Positions 51,641-63,826 of a stretch of DNA of 64,000 nucleotides are shown here, piece by piece (the first letter of the stretch is position 1; the number at the start of each line of letters is the position of its first letter). A program made the translations under genes and the position numbers. Origin of the DNA: Acestrorhynchus altus (Eukaryota > Chordata > Actinopteri > Characiformes > Acestrorhynchidae); assembly GCA_034509495.1 (NCBI GenBank), contig CM067515.1:14289881-14353880 (forward strand), in the 5' to 3' direction. The notes under the pieces were generated by a model, which was given only the letters and a program-made list of their open reading frames with translations, was not told where the DNA came from and searched no databases.

Positions 51641-51717
51641 TATGAAAACTGTATGTACTTTGGTTGACATCAATAATATTCATGTTCATTTGATCTAAAT
51701 GTAGCCACCTTACACCT
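51641..51717. repeat. Direct repeat copy A
   Basis: About 77 bp starting ATGAAAACTGTATGTACTTT, nearly identical to 54424-54500. Confidence 0.7.
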
Positions 51718-51930
51718 TACTGCCCATACTAATAAACATTACTGCTTTTTGATGCCTTCTGAAAGAATCTGCAATGTCACACATTTTAATGTGTCTTGGT
51801 ATGACGCTTTGTGTGGTTCTCTAATTACGCTGCCTAATTTCTAACCCTCAGACTTGTGCATTAAATTGATCCAAGGTGGTATAAACAATTGTCTATAAAG
51901 AAAGGGACATGTAAACAATGCCACAAAAAG

Positions 51931-51978
<48 letters not shown>
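51931..51978. repeat. A48 homopolymer
   Basis: Long A run on plus. It could be a retroposon tail, but no retroposon body was recognised on its 5' side. Confidence 0.9.
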
Positions 51979-51982
<4 letters not shown>

Positions 51983-52674
51983 ACTGGAGAATGGTGGACA
52001 GCAAAGACAGATAAATCCCCTGCACCAGCTTGGAAGAAGAAAGGCTTGAAGGCACCAGTGAAGAGTTTATGCACGATTTCTCTTTAAATAAAACGCAAAT
52101 CCTCATCCACTACTTCACATCATGCCGTTCTTAGAACTGGAAAATGTGTTGTCTATGTGGAAAAAGGAGACTCAAGTCTTTGTTTCAAATTGACATAAAT
52201 TACATTCAAGAAAACTGAGATTAAAATTAATTTGCAATGTTATTCTGCAAACAAAACATCAGCCTTTGTATAAAAAAATAAATATTTGTTACTTTATGAC
52301 TCAAGTAATTTCTAATTGTATCAACAAGAATAAGAAAGAAAAGAAAAAGATCGTTCATTCTTCACATAGAAGTGCCAACCACAATTGCACTGGTGCTTTC
52401 AGTTAGCGAAAAGATTCACATCAGAAACACATCCAGACTGATGATTGTAGAGGATTCAGTAGAAGCAAAAAATCTTCAACAAGCCTTAACTCTCCAATTA
52501 CGGTAAGTTTGATGTGTTACCAGAACCATCGTCACCACTCTGATATTTCCTGATCTCTGGAAGCAGAATTAGGGAGGGTGCGACTAAATCAGAGTGAAAG
52601 GGGGTTAGAGTGAGGAGGAGCATCACCACCACAGGTCACCACCATAACAGATATTGGCTGTTTCCTTCACGGCT

Positions 52675-55600
52675 CTATACCTTACTCCTGAAGAGCGGCT
52701 TGGCCCCTGGCCCACAGTACTCGTTGTAGATGAGCTTGAAGAGGAAAAGATGGAAGAGGGTGATAAGTGAAGCTACGCTGAACCAGAAGAGGAATGGTAG
52801 CCCAGGGTACTGCTTGGCCATGTGGTCCTCATGTGCCAAGATTGCCTTCACGTGCAGTGTGTGTCGGAGGTCTTGCAGGTGTGTCAGGTCCGTGGAAATG
52901 TACAGCAAAGGCGTGATGGGCTGAGTCACCATCACTGGGAAAGTATGGCCTCGCAGCTCAGAAGTCAGCTCCACAGGTTCATTCATGCACCCAGCCTCAC
53001 AGGCATACAACTTGACTGGCTTTTCCTGGGGTTTGACCGATACATGAAGGAAGGGCTTACCCTCTGTGTCCAGCAGAACAGCCAGGTTGATCAGATCTTT
53101 GTTGTAGTGGATGCCACGGAGTGAATAGCTGTTATGCAGAACCTCTGGGTCAGCCTGGAACTGCAGGTGGTTCTCAGTGAACTGTAGCCCCCCAAAGCTC
53201 AGCACCATGCCTTGCATTAGGCCGTGTGTGCCAGCTGCCACCAGCACCTTGCAGCCTCGCTTCTGGAGAGTCAGGGTCCAGAGGTTGACTAGCTGCAGAA
53301 TTTGAGCTACACTGCTCACCCGTCCTGGCCAAAGGTTTTCAGCATGCATAGTGGCGTGACCGCTGAAGCAGTGGTCAGCGTAGTTCAGGCTAGACTCTAG
53401 CCTCTCATGCTCCTCCACAGCGATACCGCTGTCCAGCAGGGGTGCCATAGAGGCTGAGAGAATGTAGTACAGGGTAGTGTTGACTGTGCGGCTGGACGGA
53501 GTGTGGGCATCTGTAATTTTTCTGATCTCCACACCTTAAAGGCAGAAAAAAATACCAAATTAAGGCATTTCAATATATTTAATGTCCTTTGATTAGAATT
53601 TTAGATAATGTCTGATCTGAGGCAACAATCTCAACACTAAACACAATCTACATCTGCACTTGTAGCTAACTCAGGTGCACTCTGTCAATAAATAACAGCA
53701 TGGTAGCAAGATAACTGTCCAGGTCCTAATTCCATCATCTTAACTGGTAGAAAGAGTGTGACAATCCCTCACCCAGTTTTATGCCAAGATGGTCTTGGGA
53801 CACCCATTCCTGAACAGTAGTAATTTTCTAAGCAACTTAAATTCCATACACAAAGTCTAAAATGATGAGCTTTGCAGCCTTGGACAAGGCAATGCAAAAA
53901 AGTTCATAAAGTTCCTGGTCTATGTTTCAAGTTATTACTTTCACATAATCTTTGATCAAAGAGTAAAACATCTGCTGTGTTAATTTTGAATATGTTTCCA
54001 ATCCAAATACCACCTATAATCAAGCAAAATGGATATCTCGCACAGTAGGTGCTGTACCTCATTCCTCTCCTTCATGGAACTGTGGTAATATGCATAACCT
54101 TATGTTCAAAAGAATAAAGCATTTTCTGAAGCACAACAACATTAAATATTACAAATATGCTTTGAACTAATTAGTAACTGCATATGCAATTTGGCTTAAC
54201 TGTCACTTTAATATTTAAAATTATTTCCCAGATTAAATATGCAGCCAAGACACAGCAACTGTAGCTAAAAATGACAGGCTTTACATCAATTAGCGTTTTG
54301 CAAACAGCATAGCTGGATCATACACATCTCATAACACAGGAGGTTGGTAAGGGATGACAAATAGACTTGCTGCATAAGGCTTTTACATTCAATATAGTGA
54401 TGACTAGAAAATGTGAAGGACTTACCATGAAAACTGTATGTACTTTGATTGACATCAATAATATTCATGTTCATTTGATCTACATATAGCCACCCTGACG
54501 CTTAAATGTGGGTCTTGTTTTAGTAAAACTTTATAAAAAAAAAAAAAAAAAAACCCACACATCACACAGCGTCAAAAGCCCCATTAGAAAATGTAGTGCA
54601 ATCTAAAAATTTGTATTGGGACGATTAATAAATTTAAAGATGTTTAGTGGGTGTTCTCAGAAATGATGTTTTAAACAAAGTGACTGTAATGGATGTTCTG
54701 GATCCTCTAAACATCTGTAAACTGTACAATGGTTATAATTTGGGTAAAAGAACAGAATGTGGCCAGAAAAACTGAAATATTTCTTGGGATATATGTGTTA
54801 AGCATATTCCTAACACAAGAGAAAATGAGTGTACAGATGACATATCAACTCATGACTTGAGGCAAGTCTATAATGATTGAGGCATGCAGTTTGCATTAGG
54901 CTAACTGGTGGGACAGAAGTTTCCATTACTTGTTAGCTACAGTAGCCTTGTATCTTCAGAGGAAAACTAAACGTCCCAGCATGTTTTCACTGATTCACTA
55001 AAAGGAAAAGATTGTTTGCATTTAATTTCACCCAAACTATCATTTTAACAAAACATTAAATAAGCATGACCTCCGGAGATAACATTCATAAAATAAATGG
55101 TATTTTCCCCTTCAGTGGTGGAAGCAGTCTAAATACTGCACTGGTGATTAAGATTGATGTTGTCTTTTTAGTGGTTAGTGGACTTGCCAGATATGAAAAG
55201 GTCCATCCACGCCTGCTGATGTTCATCTACCAGATCATCCACATTGGCTCGTAGCACCTCCACCATCTCTCTTTTGACAGCTTCTCGAAGCTTGTTGAAG
55301 GTCTCCTCCACCTTGGAAGGCTCAAGGGGCTCTGAAGTGTGAATTACACTCACAATATTTTCAGTGTGTTCAGACTTGGCTGGGATTTGGAACCGCATGC
55401 TCAGTCTTTTTGAAGCCACAGCTACCAACACTATGTCTTTTCTTTCTGTGAGAACTTTGCCAGAGGACAACATAAACTCCTTGTCTTCCATCTTCTCTGC
55501 AACATTCCTGAAAGTAGGTGACTCCACTGACACCTCAACTGAAGCTGATTTATCTATTGGGTTGCTTATGTGAACCCTCTGAAGGTAAACATTAGGTCTG

Positions 55601-56133
55601 CTACGATGGGCTATGTATTCCTCCCGAATAATGACACAGTCCCTAGGAGATTGTGAGCTGCCCAAGAGGACGCACCGAGAAGACAGCACAGAGCCTTTCC
55701 GGTACCACAGCATCTTGGCCTGGGCCTCAGAGCGCTTCCCAGCTATCTGCCATCTTACTATTGGAGAATATTCTGACTGGTGCACTGGTGCTGAACCGGG
55801 CTGCAATGATGAGGTCACCCAAAGTTTATTGGAATCCACGTCAACTAAAAAGTGTCCATTACCGGTCACAAATGGAACAGACTCTTTAGTCTGTGGTGTG
55901 TTAACGACGCCTTCTCCACGCTCAACAAGTGCTGTCCATCTGTTGACATCAGTCTGAAGGCAGAGCCCAGCAGCTCCTCCGGTTTCACCGGAGAAGCTCA
56001 GTAGCTTCAGGATTCCATCTGAACTCAAGTACCAGTAAAAAATGAGAAAGAGAAGCAGCCCCACCAGCATACGGCGGGCCCAGCTGCTTGACAGCAAACT
56101 AGGGAGTCCCTTTAACCTCTGCTGGAGCCACAT
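52675..56133 (-). CDS. kiaa2013: KIAA2013 homologue, type I-like ER/Golgi membrane protein
   Basis: Homologue of human KIAA2013, a conserved membrane protein whose function I do not know. Exon 1 is 56133-55188 (starting MWLQQRLKGLPSLLSSSWARR, as in the human protein) and exon 2 is 53534-52675. Together they give 601 residues (human about 634). There is an N-terminal membrane anchor at about 22-37, a long lumenal part, and a membrane helix near the C-terminus (about 561-583, LPFLFWFSVASLITLFHLF). Strongly conserved blocks include FSGHATMHAENLWPGR, GMVLSFGGLQFTENHLQFQ and LIYNEYCGPGAKPLFRSK. The only junction that keeps the conserved SGVEIRKITD frame uses a GC donor (TCTG|GCAAGT) with an AG acceptor. 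Human continues a few residues past RSK, and AAG|GTATAG here could be a donor to a tiny last exon not identified. Confidence 0.92.
54424..54500. repeat. Direct repeat copy B
   Basis: Second copy of the 51641 repeat, in the intron of the KIAA2013 homologue; both contain GACATCAATAATATTCATGT. Confidence 0.7.
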
Positions 56134-56281
56134 GGCTTCTAACTGGTCCTTGGTGCCCTTTGACCACCGAATGATTCCTGCTTCAGGGGTGAACCGAGCA
56201 ACAAACAGGGAGTCAAAGGATCCTCAAACGGAGCCGTCACAGCTCTGAGCAGAAGTGTGAATCCAAGCTGTTACTTCAGCC
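56134..56281 (-). other. 5' UTR of the KIAA2013 homologue with candidate intron
   Basis: A TTCATTTAG acceptor ends at 56282, just upstream of the untranslated stretch before the ATG. A GTAAGT donor on the minus strand at 56966-56961 is the best partner, which would place the first exon in the CpG-rich DNA beyond 56966. Inference only. Confidence 0.4.
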
Positions 56282-56719
56282 CTAAATGAACAAGGGGAAA
56301 ACAAACAAATGACAGCAGGAGTTGACCAAATCGCTTCCATTCTGAGCAAATCGAGATCGGAGTTAGTTTCAGCCACTAACTCTCCTAACCTGCCAAATCT
56401 CTGTGTCCCATCTCTGTGTTTCCTTCGTGTGCTTCTGAATGGCCTGCACAAAAACGTGCTCTTTCAGCCTGTTATGCGTTATACTACATTACACTCATGT
56501 AATTTACTACTATGTTACAAACTCCAGGTCGTTTCTCACTCGTCAAACTTTGACAGCTGGCTGTGTCGCTCGTCGGTCAGCTGACTGGCTTGGCCATCTC
56601 TTGGTCACTTGTCTGCTGAAATGACGAAGGCTATAAACGACGCTGCCCAACAAATATCATACTGTGGCTTGAGCCCAATGCTGTGAGATCCTATCCTTCT
56701 TCTTTCAGCTATGAACCAG

Positions 56720-57470
56720 CGAATGCAGACGCCTCAGAACCTGCCAGTCCAGTCCCAGTTCTGCTTTGTAGATGTTGTCCCACAGGTCGGTTGGAAGGCG
56801 GAAGTGTCGTGATTCCAAACGGCCGCCGCGAAGGACTGGCCCCAGCCCGCTGATCTCAAATCAGTCTCCTCCGTCGCGCCACTCTTCTGAATTTCAGCTC
56901 GCGCTGACCCAGGATCAGCAACCGCCACCAACGTATGAACTAATCTGCCGGCTTCACGACACTTACAGTCGCTCACCGGCTTCCCGCGTCTCTTTACGCT
57001 CCCTCTGTTTTCAAACAGCTTTTACAGACTTTACTGCTTCCAGCATGAAGAAGAGCCCATTATACACGTGTCGAGCGTTATTTTTATTAACTAACGATGC
57101 GGGTGCAGTGTTTATAGGTGCTCAAACCAAGTGTATTATTGTAAAAAGGGAAAAACTAATAGGTAACGTTTACAAACCGAGAACCGCACTTTGCGGGCAG
57201 TGACGCGACGTTTTCTAAGCTTAACATCTCAGGATCAGAGTAACATGCAGACATGATACACAGATCATAACAAACCAGAAGACCTACTCTTGCTATCACA
57301 TTGTGTGATTCATTGTCCAGCTAAAGGAAGTCAACATTCACTGGTTTCCAACTGAATTAAATCCCAGTTTAAATGCCAAAGGGCTTGTTGATCTGATCAC
57401 GTGTCCACTCTCAACGTTGATCCGCGGAAGGGGCGGGGCTAATGACGTCACTCGTCCAGATATTGAGTAA
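56720..57470. promoter_or_regulatory. CpG-rich promoter region
   Basis: CpG density is clearly above the flanks at 56780-57000. It contains GGGGCGGGG (57430-57438), a perfect CRE TGACGTCA (57443-57450) and CACGTG (57398-57403). Most likely it drives the minus-strand KIAA2013 homologue; it could also act toward the plus strand. Confidence 0.5.
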
Positions 57471-58191
57471 TAGAGGAAAACAAAGACTGGTTGGTTTTTT
57501 TTATCTCTTTCAGAATTTCAGAATTAAAGTCCTGAGATGAACTAGAGCGATACATACATAAAAAAATAATAAAGGACATTCAAGACATTTCTTTTATTTG
57601 GAACGCTGTCAACTTATTTGGAAGAAAATATCTCTATTTACAAATATTCTTGCATTTTCAACTCAAAACACTGGATGAACAACTTCCAATTTGATTCCTG
57701 AGATAGAAAGTGTTATTTTAGTCCCAAAAGTAGATTTTTGATGAAAACATTGTAAAATTCATTCACATATCTAAATTCTTTTCATTTTTACATGTCAAAT
57801 GAAGACTAATTAAAAATCACCTGAATCTCCTATAAATAGTTTTTTTGTTTGTTTGTTTTTTGTTGGTGAATGAAAATATGTCAAACAATGAAAACATCCA
57901 GCAAAACTGGCCTAGGGCTCTAAAGGTTAAAATAGCTTTGGACAGTTATTGTTATCATTAGGGCAGTTATTGATATGAATTTGGTACTGAAAATACTGAA
58001 ATAAAAAAGAATACAATTAACAAAACCAAATTTCCATGGTCCTTGAAATATCAATATGTAAATGATTACAGGTGTGGACACTGGGGCTTGGCACAAGAGG
58101 GTGTGCTTCCCCTTCTGTCATTTTTAAAAGGTTCTTTTGGCTATTGAACCTCTTGGTGAGACATTGTTGACTGCTAGACATGCCTCTACAA

Positions 58192-58788
58192 CTGGGTTTC
58201 TCAACTTATTGGTCCCCCAATCTGTCCTGGGCTGGTAATGGCACTTTAAGTCTACATGAAAAAAAATCTGCCAATGAGGTGACCAGAGATGTAACAGTTT
58301 CTTAAATGAAACATGCAAGTTCAGCCCTACATCACATTGAGCTATCATTATGTGATATATCATTTAGATTGAAGTAAAGAAGTGCACAGTTGGTAGTTAG
58401 ACATGTCATCTGATGTTATCAATGCACCTTCTTGATTTTGTGAGCTACAGTTTTTTTAAAGGAACAGATTTTTTCATCAATTCATGCTATTTGAAGCTGT
58501 TGTTCAAGCCCTAATTCTTGCGTTTTCATGTCAGCATTTGAGAAATAAAATGAAAAAACATTTTAAAAATGTTTTGTTATCTTGAGTCCATGGTGAGGGG
58601 GAAGCAAGCGGCAGTTATGCAGGCAGACATCGACGGGGGAGGCCCCAAGCAGCTGCAGGGAAGCAGACATAGCCAGGCAAAGGGAATGGAGAAGGTGTAC
58701 ATGACCGGATCACACCCTGTTTGTGTTGTCTTTTCTAGTTATAAACAAGTGGGCATCTTTTTAAAATGCAAAAGGTTGAGAACCCCTG
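58192..58788. mobile_element. Non-autonomous hAT element with 8-bp target duplication
   Basis: Left terminus CTGGGTTTCTCAAC and complement of the right terminus CAGGGGTTCTCAAC, flanked on both sides by CTCTACAA (58184-58191 and 58789-58796). It is 597 bp with no transposase frame. Confidence 0.85.
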
Positions 58789-58839
58789 CTCTACAACACA
58801 CTTAACAACATTTTCCGAGTTGACTTGAGAGGGAGACAA

Positions 58840-59400
58840 GTGGAGAAGAGTGGCAAGATGGTCGTTTTGATGACGTGACTGCTATTTTGGCTGTTCTGAC
58901 AAAGACACTGTCACCTTTGTTTGCACTGATGTTGAGAATTGGAAATCTGTAAAGAACTGGAAACATATCATCTTTAGTGACAAATCCAGGTTTTTGTGAA
59001 CAACAGCACAACACACTGGCCTTGCTGCTGCTGTTATCTGGGGAGCCACTGCATATAACATATAACAGCTCAGTGACATTTGCAGGACAGCCTGTAGCCT
59101 CTAATGACCAGGCTTCCAACTGGCATTTTCAGCAGGATAATGCTTACACACAGACAGGATTTCCCAGAAATGTGTCTACCTGTTTGAGGTTTGCATGTGT
59201 GGACAAATGTGCCATATGGAACATTTATACCTCCATGCACAACTGTATGCAATGTTGTATCCATGCAGTAGAAAAGTTTTCCTCAATGAACCTATCATTT
59301 CACTCTAATATTGTAATCATTTATACATATCATTACAATACATAGCATTACATTATGGCATATGACATTTCATTACATTGTAACAACTTCTTGGTGTGTT
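58840..59400 (+). mobile_element. Decayed Tc1-like transposase
   Basis: Plus-strand WHFQQDNA (TGGCATTTTCAGCAGGATAA, 59121) followed by QDFPRNVST, the second catalytic block, plus the tail shared with 14.1-14.3 kb. Frames broken. Confidence 0.65.
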
Positions 59401-60262
<862 letters not shown>

Positions 60263-60867
60263 TAAATAAATAAAATAGAGTAAAATTGACACATTGAGAG
60301 CAATGACATGTGATTGGAGGTTCCCCTAATCATGTTGTGTAATAACACTGCAACTTATCATTAACTCTTGATCTAATCCCTCATATTGGTCTAATTCTAG
60401 TTTTGTCTTTGGAAAAAAGTAGTTTTGTAATTGAATTCATTTGTCTGAACGCACAACACAATGCTGACCATGTTCACTGGACATGGGTTTGGCTTTTATT
60501 TACCTTTTGTACACCACTGGACAAAAATGACAGGACACTAGAAACGAGACACTGTATACAACAAGTGTATTCACACACACTATTCCTACATGAGAGGACA
60601 CTGTTCCTCAGGTGTGTACAGGGGCTGAGTGGGGAATTCAGGCTGGAAGCAGCAAGGTCCTTCCAGAGGACAGAGATTTGGGAGTGTTGTGTTTTTGACA
60701 GTGCAGTAACTTTATGAACTCAAAGCCACTTTCCTGCAGTAGTCAACTCTGGCCAGTCATATTTACAACCAGTGGTGGGGGCTGACTGTATGGCGGCAGC
60801 CCTTGGGAAGGCTGGGCGGTGGGAGGGAGCGTGAGGCAGGGGGAGGCAGGGCTGGGCATGCTGTGTT

Positions 60868-60878
60868 TATATATATAT
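60868..60878 (+). promoter_or_regulatory. TATA box of plod1
   Basis: TTTATATATATATGC about 80 bp before the candidate ATG, preceded by a GC-rich, G-run region at 60770-60860. Confidence 0.55.
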
Positions 60879-60953
60879 GCTCAGTGCTGAAGGCCCCGGC
60901 TCCTGTGCTCGTGCGGACGGATCTGTGTGAGAGGAGAGCGGAGAGAACCCAGG

Positions 60954-63826
60954 ATGAAGGCTGAAACGCCTGCTGTTGTGTGTTGGGGCTAATAAGTTCG
61001 ACTGTCTTCTCCCCGCTGCACTGTGAGCCGAAGGGACCCGTTCCCGAAGGTAGTACTGCACAGCTGGCTCCGCCGTGCTGCGGAATCGGGATGAGATGTG
61101 TGAGGGGGGACTGGGAACTGGTTGGGGCGGAGAGGGCTGGTGGGTCGTTGGGGGAGAGGGCTGTGACCGGTTTTGTGTGTGTGAGTGTGTGTGTGTGAGG
61201 ACTGCGGGCTGGGGTGGGTGGGGGGGTGGGGGGGTGGGGGTGTGTGAGAACTGTGGGTCGTTTTCAGGCCGCTGACGTGGAGCCTTCGTGCCGATGTGCG
61301 GGGATCAGCGGGGCGCTGCACCCCGAGCTGACCTCCTTCTCATTAAATGCCCCTTTAAGTGTCATATTCTGGGTTTGTTTTGGTAAAAGATGGACTTTGC
61401 GTTGTATTCCAGCCTTATTAACCCTACAGGGGCTCCGCCGCTGCGTTTTCGCTTTAATAATTCAGTAAAAGTGGATCATTTAACCCCAGTCCGCTTCTTC
61501 TGAAGCACTGTTTGTGCTTTTTCCTTTCTGATCTCTTCTGCTGTTTCTTCTCTCAGGTGTAGAGAAGGCGGTGTTCAGAAAGACCTTTATTATCTGGAAT
61601 GTTCCGCTACTTTATTGTCCTCGGACAGTAAAGGTGTGTGTCTAAACCCCGGGCTTTGGGAGATATGCTTTGTCCGGGGTCCTCTGTTGTTGTTTTGGTC
61701 CTCGGACAGTAGAGGTAGTTGTCGGGGTAAAAGCTCGGCTTGGCAGTGATCTTTATCAGAGTGGAAGTGTGGAGTGACCGGGGTTTAATGTTGTAAACAA
61801 TAAGATCCTCTTTCCTATCTCTCCGGACTTCCCTTTAAACGAGCTCCACTAAAACACGCCTAATGCAAGCGTGCGTGGCTGCTGTGCCAATCAGTCTTGA
61901 GCGCCTTTTCTGGAGGAAACCAGTCCAAACTGCAGGGGAAAAAAGTGGGAGATGTGTGGTGTCCCCATTATGGACGGTCCGTCAAGCACGTAGGCCTCAG
62001 TGTCTAAACCAGACTTACATCCAGGATGGGACTGGGCTGCTCTTCTTCATCTCTGCTGCTCTTCCAGCTCATGGTTCACACGTGGCTTTGAAACACTAGT
62101 TTTCACTGCTTGCACCAAACAGTAGAATGCTAGAATGCTCATCTTCCAGGCAAAAACACACAGCTTCACTTCCAGTCATCATGTTGGTTATACTGGTTGA
62201 GTAGTTTGGTCCAGCTGGTCCAGCTGTATCCTTTCTCAGCTGTATTGCTGCTACCATTACATGCATAGTTTGGTTCACATAATTTTCATAACTGTACATT
62301 TATATATACCACACTATATATATATGCACTTTATGTAAATAACACTGTATATTGCACTTCTGGTTAGATGCTAACTGAATTTCATTGGCTCTGTACTGGT
62401 ACTTTGCACAATGACAATAAAGTTAAATCTAATCTAATTCTGGTAGACCAGTGTGGTCAAACTAGTCAAAGACAAAGGTAACCAATTCACTGTTTGTGTT
62501 GGACAAATCATCCATGCAGTGAACATACAAATGTACACTGGTGAGCAGACACACACACACACACACACATACCAAACGCAGACTGAAGACTCATCTGTTT
62601 CAGGAGTATTTAACTCCATAAAGGCATTTGTTTCAACAGGATCTAAGCGTGAGGAATCTCTAGATTCTAGTCTTGTCTACTAGCTAAGGATATTCTGAGT
62701 GACCAGCAAAGCACTTTTGTAAGTCGCTCTGGATAAGGGCGTCTGCTAAATGCCGTAAATGTAACTGTAAATGTACTACACTGGTAGACCAGCTAAACAG
62801 TACTGCTTGCACCAAACAGTAGAGTGCATTTTTTAAGTACCCCAGTATGAGCACACTCTCATACAATAATGTTCCTTCCATACTGTTTCCCCTACAGGGA
62901 AGCTCCTTGTACTGACAGTAGCGACGAAAGAAACAGATGGATTTAAGCGGTTCATGAGATCTGCTCGACATTTGAATTACACTGTTAAGGTACAGAAATG
63001 ATCGACGTGGAGTTTAACATTGCAATCATGTTATTGGACCTTGCCCTGATTTTTAATCTGGGTTCATTGCTTTGAGGATATGTTCAAATATCTCCTTATT
63101 TCTGTTTTGCAGGTGCTTGGCCGGGGTGAGAAATGGAACGGTGGGGATTACATGTCAGCCCCCGGAGGAGGACAGAAAGTTCGTCTGCTTAAATCAGCGC
63201 TGGCTGACATAAAGGAGAAAGACAAGATTATTCTCTTTATTGACAGGTAGTTAATCCTTACCACCAACCAGTTTGGTGAACACAGTGGTGCTGATTTTGA
63301 TGACGATAATATAATGATAATATAATTTTATTTCAAGTTATTTTGGACCATTTACATTATTGTCCTGTTATTATGAATACATAGTCTGAAGCCGAAAGGA
63401 TGAAACACAACCTTTGATTTCCCTGCTCCATGGAAGATGGCAATTAACTGTTGAGTTGAATCAGGTGTGATTGTTTAGGAAAAGCTCAGAACTCTGCAGG
63501 TATCTGGCCCTCCAGGAATGGAGTATCCTACCCCTGGTGTTAACTGGTGTTTATAAACAGTTACAAGGAACAAAGTTTCTTAGTGACAGTGGTGATAAAT
63601 GTGTACATCTGTTAAAGTTGTAGCCAGCAATTCTCATAATAAATCCTATCTGTTGTCTGCAGCTATGACGTGGTCTTCGCCTCAGGTCCCAAAGAACTGC
63701 TAAAGAAATTTCAGCAGGCTAAACACAAGGTGGTCTTCTCAGCCGAGACCTTAATTTGGCCGGATCGTCATCTGGAGGACAAGCACCCACACGTCAGAGA
63801 GGGGAAGAGGTTTCTTGGGGCTGGAG
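60954..63826 (+). CDS. plod1: Procollagen-lysine 2-oxoglutarate 5-dioxygenase 1, 5' part
   Basis: Lysyl hydroxylase of the endoplasmic reticulum; hydroxylates collagen lysines. The visible part is the signal peptide and the start of the N-terminal glycosyltransferase-like domain. Exons: 60954-61049 (GAAG|GTAGTA), 62898-62989, 63113-63246, 63663-63826. They join into GPVPEGKLLVLTVATKETDG, then GGGQKVRLLK, DSYDVVFASGPKELLKKF and GKRFLGAGG. The SYDVVFASGP and KRFLG blocks favour PLOD1 over PLOD2/3, and the position next to KIAA2013 agrees. The rest lies beyond the window. In exon 1 the ATG (60954) is not in the frame of LGLISSTVFSPLHCEPKG; an extra 2 nt in the TGTTGTGTGTTG stretch would explain this. 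The exon 4 end fits a GC donor (GGAG|GCATGT). Confidence 0.88.
61050..62334. other. 5' part of plod1 intron 1
   Basis: GC- and G-rich at 61100-61330, including GGGGTGGGTGGGGGGGTGGG at 61211. A possible untranslated exon lies at 61558-61634 (TTCTCTCAG|GTGTAGAG ... TAAAG|GTGTGT). Confidence 0.35.
62335..62445 (+). mobile_element. LINE-type 3' tail in plod1 intron 1
   Basis: CACAATGACAATAAAGTTAA followed by ATCTAATCTAA, the usual L2-like 3' end in fish. Confidence 0.5.
62690..62775 (+). mobile_element. SINE 3' end in plod1 intron 1
   Basis: AAGTCGCTCTGGATAAGGGC then GTCTGCTAAATGCCGTAAATG, the conserved fish SINE tail with short TGTAAA repeats. Confidence 0.65.

Larger units (their letters stand above)
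50543..52674. other. DNA downstream of the KIAA2013 homologue
   Basis: Contains the A48 run and one copy of the 77-bp direct repeat. The 3' UTR of the gene should begin at 52674; its end was not identified. Confidence 0.4.

Noticed and set aside
52500..52674. Last small exon of the KIAA2013 homologue
   Set aside because: Acceptor-like sites exist (CTGATTTAG, TGCTTCCAG) but none gives the expected short acidic tail.
56772..57203. 143-residue plus frame
   Set aside because: Lies in CpG-rich promoter DNA, which is open by composition; no known domain.
62027..62098. Signal-peptide-like frame MGLGCSSSSLLLFQ as plod1 exon 1
   Set aside because: No good donor in the needed phase; the exon at 60954-61049 joins exon 2 with a conserved EPKGPVPEGK sequence.
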